A stretch of DNA of 64,000 nt from Cichorium intybus (taxonomy: Eukaryota > Streptophyta > Magnoliopsida > Asterales > Asteraceae): assembly GCA_023525715.1 (NCBI GenBank), contig JAKNSD010000063.1, forward strand, positions 124,001-188,000, read 5' to 3'. The position numbers and the translations under genes are program-made. Every line of letters starts with the position of its first letter. Position 1 is the first letter of the stretch. Under the pieces are notes generated by a model. That model had not been told where the DNA came from, did no database searches, and was given only the letters and a program-made list of their open reading frames with translations. This document shows, piece by piece, positions 58,357 through 64,000 of the stretch.

Positions 58357-58494
58357 CTGAAGACTGTTGTTGAACCGCAAAACATGGTCTGAAAGAGTAG
58401 AACCGGGGAAAACATCTCCTCCAATGGCAATACCTTCATAAATTCCATCTGTCACACGGGAAATTGTGTTTTACAACTCATTTGACATACCACC
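58357..58494 (-). pseudogene. Captured ATP-citrate lyase subunit B exon
   Basis: After a TGCAG acceptor the minus strand encodes GGMSNEL, a TAA stop, then NTISRVTDGIYEGIAIGGDV and FPGSTLSDHVLRFNN, ending at a CAG|GT donor. This is the conserved CoA-ligase-type core of cytosolic ATP-citrate synthase beta chain, which makes cytosolic acetyl-CoA from citrate. A stop replaces the expected Tyr. Only this exon is recognised. Confidence 0.88.
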
Positions 58495-58939
58495 CTGCAA
58501 TTTAACAGAACATCAAATCACTACTTCATTATCACTTTCCAAACAACAAATATAATTACACATAAAATTTTGTTAAAATTTCGATCAAGAATGTGTCCAT
58601 AGATGTAACGCCAAGACACTCTTTTTATGTAATAATAATAAAAAAGGGTAAAAAGGTCATTTTACCTTGGAAGGGTAAATTGGTCTTTTGGACAGAAAAG
58701 AATTTAGTGTGAAATAATATTTTGAGTTTTGGACTTAAAATGTTATAAAAACTGATTTTTGGTCGTTTTACCACAAAAGGGTATTTTGGTCATTTGACCA
58801 TGTGAAGGACCAATTGTGTAAAATAATTGCTCCTTGTGGTATAAATATAAGAAACGGAAGTTTTATGTCATAAAACTTGATTATTGTGGCCAAAGTTCAA
58901 GAAATGGAACTTAAGGACCAAATTTGCAAATTTTGGAGG

Positions 58940-58947
58940 TATAAATA
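58940..58947 (+). promoter_or_regulatory. TATA box of the solo LTR
   Basis: TATAAATA 336 bp into the LTR, followed by a pyrimidine-rich start region (CTCTCTTC) about 25 bp later. Confidence 0.6.
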
Positions 58948-59462
58948 GAGGGGTTGACTCTCTTCTTTGACTGGCCATTTGTGCAGCAACGGGAAGGGTT
59001 TTTGAGAGCAAAAATCTGGAAATCTTTGAAGCTTGAAGCAAGGAATTGGAATCATAGCTTGGAATTGGTGATTCCTAAGTTAAACAAGGTTAGTAATTTG
59101 ATTTTCTAGCCAAGTTCTTGAGGTATTCTTGATGGGTTTGATAGAAACTGAAATCTGCAAATTTCAGTTATGATATGTGGTTGAAAGTAGCTTAATACTT
59201 CCAATAAGTCATGCTAAAAGGACTTAATTCAAGAAAAATGGAAGTAGGTTGCTATTGTTGATAAATTTGAAATGTTGTTCAAGAACCCTAAATCATGAAT
59301 TGGTGTGATTAAGGTGTTTCTAATGGCTTAAAACTTGTTATTAGACAAAGGTTTTTAGTCCTAGAACAATCCCTGATCATTAAGTCGAGAATTAAGGGCT
59401 TAAAATGAGAAAATGGGATTTTGTAGCTTGAAAATCGGACTTCCTGGTCTGCTGATCAGCTC

Positions 59463-59590
59463 TCGCGACGCGACCAGCATGGTCCTCGCGACTCGAAGGG
59501 CATGACCTTCGCGCCTCGACCAGCATGGCCCTCGCGACTCGAAGAGCATGGTCTTCGCGACTCGACCATAAGGTCCGTCGCGACGCGAGC
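59463..59590 (+). repeat. 23-bp CpG-rich minisatellite
   Basis: Five and a half copies of a unit like TCGCGACTCGAAGAGCATGG, in an otherwise AT-rich LTR. The CpG density is striking. Confidence 0.92.
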
Positions 59591-60239
59591 CCTGGGCAGA
59601 AACCAGTTTGTCCTCTGTTAAAATTTGGTGAATTTTCCAAGTTTAATTCTTGTGCTAGGCTTATCCGATTGACCTGAAATTTTAAACATAGGTCCAATAC
59701 GTTGTAAAACTTCATGGAAAATTATCGGAATACGAATACGACCTCCCGAAAGTACTGTAGTAGAATACGCGTATTTCGGGAAGTGTATTAAATTTTATAA
59801 CGATGGTTATTGATTGGAAATGCTTGGAAATGGTCCCCAATTGTATTGTATAGGACTCTTGTGTATTAGAGTCAATTTAGATGATTATTAACCTATTATC
59901 ATTTGGTATATAAATGGATAAATATGTATGGGACAAAATGGTTGTGGTGCACGCAAAGGCAAGAAACAACCGGGAATTAAATGCAGCTAGCATCCAGGTG
60001 AGTAATCTCACTAATACCATATGTGATATATGATGATTGAGATGTTACAGGTTGAAACTGATTGTGGGACGAAATTGATGGTTCAAAGATACATTTGAAG
60101 AGGCAAGACGGATAAGCCGTGAGTCATTGCGATGACAAGAACGGAGCCGTGAGTCTAGGCAACAGCGGGCTAACCCGTGAGCCAAGGCACAGCGGGCTAA
60201 CCCGTGAGCCATAACTAATTCTGGATTTTATATCCAATG

Positions 60240-60510
60240 GGTGCGGCCTTCGGGCTATTATTTCTGGATTTTATATCCAATGGGTGCGGCCTTCGGGCTA
60301 TGACTCCGGTGCGGCCTTCGGGCTATGTCTCCGATGCGGCCTTCGGGCTATGACTCCGGTGCGGCCTTCGGGCTATGTCTCCGATGCGGCCTTCGGGCTA
60401 TGATTTGGTGCGGCCTTCGGGCTATGATTTTGTTACAGGTACATGGTGCGGCCTTATGGCTATGATATCGGGTTATTTAACCCAGCTGGTGCGGCCTTCG
60501 GGCTATGATT
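60240..60510 (+). repeat. 25-bp minisatellite with GCGGCCTTCGGGCTAT core
   Basis: Eight exact and one variant copy of TGCGGCCTTCGGGCTAT, separated by 8-30 bp, most at a 25-bp period. Two AGCGGGCTAACCCGTGAGCC copies lie just before (60160-60207). Confidence 0.93.
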
Positions 60511-61490
60511 TATATATTGATAATGTTTTGGTGCAGCTTATAAAGCTATGACACAGGGTGCTGCTTAAATAGCCAGGATATACGGTGCGGTCCGATGTGA
60601 CTAAGAAATATGGGACAGAAATGGTTATATATGATTATATGTGCAAATAACTGACGTGGTTGATAATTGCAGGTTATCATGTTTTAGTCTGTAAGACTAT
60701 AAATTAGGATGTGAAATCCTAAGAGATATTTGGTCAGCCAGTAAGGCTAGGAGTTTGGATTGATATCCAGACACTTATACGAATGTATTTCTAATACTTG
60801 TTATTTGAAGATACGATTACTCACTGAGCTTTATAGCTCATGATTTTGTTACTGTCCCTGCAGGTTAGCATGATACTGACAGGGGACAAGATAGAGTCCG
60901 TGACTTGGAAGTGGGACTCATAGATGCTGTCAGTAGCAGCCCGGCTTTAAAGGAGTTATGGTATTTTATACTCTCCTTGATACACTTGTACCCGTTTTTA
61001 TTAAAATATACCCCTTTGTTATGGTTTTAAGTTTTGAAACCTTGGTTTTAAATGAAAAAATTTTCAGGGGTGTTTTGTTTTAAAAGCCGGGTGTTACAAT
61101 AGAGATTTGGATTGTTAAAATTTTGATCAAGAATGTGTCCATACAGATTTGGAGACAAGTCCAATACATACAAGCCTGTAAAGTTTGCATTGAATAATGT
61201 TATGCCGGAGGCGCGGCGTTGTTATAAGCGGGTCTGGGCGGAACTTGGGCTGGGTTTTTCGGAAAGTGTCAAAAAAATTCCATAAATATAAGAAATATTA
61301 CAAATTCACTAATTTGAGCACCAACCTTTTGGTATCAATCTGCCTTGTGCTTTTTCCTTCACTAATCTGCCATCGTGCCCCAATCCACCTACCCATAAAC
61401 GTAGGCATAATGAAAGTATGAACATGAAAATTTAGCTATAATCAATTAGTAATACATATTTTAAGAATAAAATAACTTTTCGCTTCTGAC

Positions 61491-61586
61491 CTCCAAAGTT
61501 CCATATTTTGTCTAAAAGAGGCCAAGGTTTTCATCAGGAAGCTCATTAAAATAGCTTTCAAGCTCTTGAATCATATCCTTCAAATT
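61491..61586 (-). pseudogene. Unassigned exon-like piece with internal stop
   Basis: Bounded by AG and GT, it encodes NLKDMIQELESYFNELPDEN and, after LGLF, a TAG stop. The family is not recognised. Context suggests a further captured exon. Confidence 0.4.
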
Positions 61587-61678
61587 CTATAAGCAGGCAA
61601 AAAGCCATTAATAAGTGGAAAAGTACTTACACGAAATTTCTACCAGGTTATATATTTGTATATATCCATTTAGTGAAA

Positions 61679-61764
<86 letters not shown>
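61679..61764. repeat. (AT)n microsatellite
   Basis: About 86 bp of alternating AT. Confidence 0.97.
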
Positions 61765-61766
<2 letters not shown>

Positions 61767-62999
61767 AAAAAAATTGAGACTTTAGAAGGAAATAATGATT
61801 ATTGCAGTGACAGTGCGTAAATTTATCCAAAAATAATCAATATTGATTTTCATTTTTGCTATTGTAACTCTAATTAGTGTATCTTTCATTTTGACGTTAT
61901 ATGATTATGTTTTATTTTTAAAGTAATAAAAAATTGCATCCACATACCAGTATAGTATCAATGGGTGCTTCATGGAGACATCACCAATTACAAATAGTCA
62001 CAATACTCACACCAGTAGATGACCACCAGCCATAAGAAGATGGTTAGCTAGCTGTAAAAAATTTCAAAGAAATAAACATATACACTATAAGCTACATCAT
62101 GAAAAACATAAGGAATTAGTTGCCAATGCCTTTTGCCATGGTACTTAAATTAATCCTGACATGTGAAAAGGCAACCAAAAACGTCTTTAGCCTTACCAAG
62201 CCAATGAGGATTTATGACATAAGAAAATCTGAGTTAGAGAACTTACTTCCATTCCATGATTTAGTTTATCATAAATACTATGGAATTTGGTTATCATTGC
62301 ATCGGTTTCCAATAACTAAGAAATTAAAAAACATAATTACATTCCATAGTTGTTTACATAATCTAAAATGATCATTCTCTGTATTATATAATTGGAAAGG
62401 TATTAGTAGCATCAGATCACTACTATTTCTTTAACCCAACATAATCTGTCAAAACATATAATAACAAAAAAATATATTTCCATACTTATGCTTAGTTTTT
62501 TTTAACAGACTGGTGTCCAGATCACAAAAATAGACTGTAGAAAATGGGCGAAGTGTCAACATGAAGAGAAGAGAGAATGAGGAAATGTTTAAACTATGGC
62601 TCGAGCCGATAGAAGAGCTGACTGAAAATGGAAAACCTCAGCGAAATACTTTTTGCAGCATTTGATCGAACATATAGAGGGTAACCACATTTATAACTAC
62701 CCAGTAGTTCAAACTCTACACAAAGATAAAAACCTGAAACCTCCTTTTCCAGTGACAGGAGGAACAGATACAATTACCACCACCAAGTGAAGATAGACTT
62801 GAAGTATCGGTGGTGGAGCAGTAAGGAAGAAATATAGATACCTGAAAATCGATGTGCTTGTAGTTACAGGACTGGCTTTCATAATATTTAGAATAACAAT
62901 CCTGGTGTAATAATAGAAAGATCAGGCCACCAATTCACTCGTCCACTCTAAGACGTCGATTCTCCTCTTACATCGAACCGACGGCTGGAATCGGCCGGT

Positions 63000-63240
63000 C
63001 AACGGCGCCGATCGGCGGTAGATGACATTTGTTTGGTCTCCGGCGAATTCTCCCGATTTCGCTGCTCTTCCGGCGGCGAAGCCATCTCCGATGGAAGTTC
63101 CAGCAACTTCTACCGGTTGAGAATGATATATGTATATACCTGGGTGAATCAACAGAGAAGAAACAACACGAATGGAAACGATGAAGCGGCGGTATCTAGG
63201 GTTAAACAGAAGAAGAGAATAGTTTTTTTCTCTCGAGCCC
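63000..63240 (-). pseudogene. Unassigned 5' gene fragment
   Basis: On the minus strand a pyrimidine-rich leader, a GT donor (CAGGTATATA near 63140) and an ATG at 63085 open a 28-codon frame starting MASPPEEQRNRENSPETKQM, which stops at about 63000. It looks like the first exon of a captured gene; the family is not recognised. Confidence 0.35.
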
Positions 63241-63379
63241 TAACAACCCGGATGAGAAACCCTGGAGAAATCGTCTTCGATTCTTCTGCATCTCTGTCTC
63301 TCTCTCATGTAGGTAGGTCGGCGGTTGGTGGTGTCGACTACCAGACGAAAAGGGGAAAACGGGGAAAGAAAGGTGAAAG

Positions 63380-63632
63380 AAAGCAGTGGTGGCGGAGAAG
63401 AGGGAGTAGGAGTGGACGAAGGTGAAGCGATGGGAGAAGAGGCTGGAAACGAAGGCAGCGGCGGAGGAACCGAGTGTAGAAGACGTAAAATCCACACAGT
63501 GGTGGTGTAAGCTCACGGGAAAGGTGTAGCAGCGGTGGCGGAGAAGGGGGAGTAGGAGAGGATGAAGGTGAAGCGGTAGGAGAAGATTTGGAAATGGAGA
63601 AGACGCAAAATCGACACAGTGGTGGTGTAAGC
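63380..63632. repeat. Imperfect duplication of about 100 bp
   Basis: The minus-strand phrase CCACCACTGTGTGGATTTT with the following TTCACCTTC...CTCCTACTC occurs at about 63510-63400 and again at 63632-63540. Pro/Ser-rich frames here are products of low complexity. Confidence 0.65.
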
Positions 63633-63741
63633 GGAGCCGGATCCACAAGACGACCCGGATCCGGCGGAAGATCCGCGTGACACAAATAAAAAAAAGAAGC
63701 GGATGTAACAAACCAAAATATTACGCATTTTAATAGATAGA

Positions 63742-63791
63742 AGAATGAGTGTGGGGTATGGGTACTAGAATGAGTGTGGGGTATGGGTACT
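63742..63791 (+). repeat. 25-bp tandem duplication
   Basis: AGAATGAGTGTGGGGTATGG followed by GTACT occurs twice in direct tandem, immediately outside the proposed Helitron 2 5' end. Confidence 0.9.
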
Positions 63792-64000
63792 GGTTGGTCT
63801 TAGAGTGACATGTTAAGAGACACAAAATTATTAATTTTTTTTTTATTTTGATATTAAGTTTTCTCAAATCTAACATCACTATATCAACTTTAATTTATTG
63901 GGTAGTTTTTTTTTCTATTTTATATATTATTATGATACAATATATTTTACTTTGTATTTTTATTTTATATATTTTATTTATTATACATTCGTGTTTTCCA

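Larger units (their letters stand above)
58604..61098 (+). mobile_element. Solo LTR, probably Ty3/gypsy type
   Basis: A 2495-bp sequence begins TGTAACGCC and ends GGTGTTACA, with the duplication ATAGA on both sides (58599-58603 and 61099-61103). Terminal TGTAAC...GTTACA is usual for large chromovirus (Tekay-like) LTRs. A TATAAATA box at 58940 sets a plus orientation. No second LTR or internal region is present, so it is a solo LTR left by recombination. It contains two minisatellites. Confidence 0.85.
61104..63000. other. Helitron 2 interior, mostly unassigned
   Basis: AT-rich, intron-like sequence with an exon-like piece at 61491-61586, another possible one near 62000-62050, and an AT array. 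No recognised gene. Confidence 0.5.
56241..63737 (-). mobile_element. Helitron-like element 2 carrying fragments of several genes
   Basis: On the minus strand it ends in CTAG (56244-56241) followed by T, three bases after a 10-bp stem GAGCCCGTAC/GTACGGGCTC (56248-56270). A plausible 5' end is TCTATTAAAATGCG at 63737, preceded by A. Inside are minus-strand exons of phosphoserine phosphatase, a probable scramblase and ATP-citrate lyase B, plus unassigned exon-like pieces, all in one orientation. It was later interrupted by a 2.5 kb solo LTR. The hairpin is closer to the end than usual and the 5' end is uncertain by tens of bases. Confidence 0.65.

Noticed and set aside
59392..59715. 107-codon minus-strand ORF rich in Arg, Ala and Ser
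   Set aside because: It is produced by the 23-bp CpG-rich minisatellite of the solo LTR.
60218..60510. CRISPR-like array
   Set aside because: The spacers are short, variable in length and low in complexity, and the array lies inside a plant LTR. It is a minisatellite.
63202..63711. 169-codon minus-strand ORF
   Set aside because: It is rich in Leu, Pro, Ser and His from pyrimidine-rich low-complexity sequence, overlaps frames of similar quality and matches no family I know.

Overview
This window is a transposon-dense stretch of a flowering-plant nuclear genome. Its gene fragments belong to plant families (arogenate dehydratase, plastid phosphoserine phosphatase, fasciclin-like protein, plant Agenet protein), and its mobile elements are plant types: Sirevirus-like and other Ty1/copia elements, CACTA, Stowaway, Helitron and tRNA-derived SINEs. 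The species cannot be read from the sequence; Asteraceae or another asterid is a guess. I see no intact host gene. Almost every open frame belongs to a decayed element or to a gene fragment carried by one. There is a 23-base assembly gap at 51216-51238.

Layout. (1) 194-7567: a minus-strand copia element with TSD TTTAG. A 2.5 kb CACTA element (1457-3959, TSD TTT) interrupts its reverse transcriptase and carries fragments resembling the NOT2/VIP2 gene. (2) 7573-8153 and 13019-14201: the older host sequence, split by a second minus-strand copia element (8154-13013, TSD GTTAT) whose 5' LTR has an AT microsatellite at its TATA box. (3) 14207-46540: a Sirevirus-like copia element on the minus strand (canonical ends 16276-46540, TSD ATGTT). 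Its 3' end, together with 74 bp of host flank, was duplicated in tandem. (4) 22662-38933: a second, plus-strand Sirevirus-like element (1084-bp LTRs, TSD GAAAC) inserted in the RNase H region of the first. After pol it carries two antisense Agenet (Tudor-like) ORFs and a long third ORF. The outer element has a related third ORF. (5) 46546-53274: non-genic sequence with AT arrays, a Stowaway MITE, a truncated fasciclin-domain gene, two SINEs and a palindrome next to the gap. (6) 53275-56007 and 56241-63737: two Helitron-like elements on the minus strand carrying exons of at least four host genes: arogenate dehydratase; then phosphoserine phosphatase, a probable phospholipid scramblase, and ATP-citrate lyase subunit B. 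A 2.5 kb solo LTR (58604-61098, TSD ATAGA) lies inside the second.

How it fits together. Target-site duplications give a relative order: outer Sirevirus before inner Sirevirus, copia 1 before the CACTA, Helitron 2 before the solo LTR. LTR divergence counted by eye agrees: roughly 4% for the outer element and 3% for the inner one. The coding parts are broken by stops and frameshifts, so any mobility would need proteins from elsewhere. The most unusual content is the antisense Agenet pair and the modular third ORF shared by the two Sirevirus-like elements.
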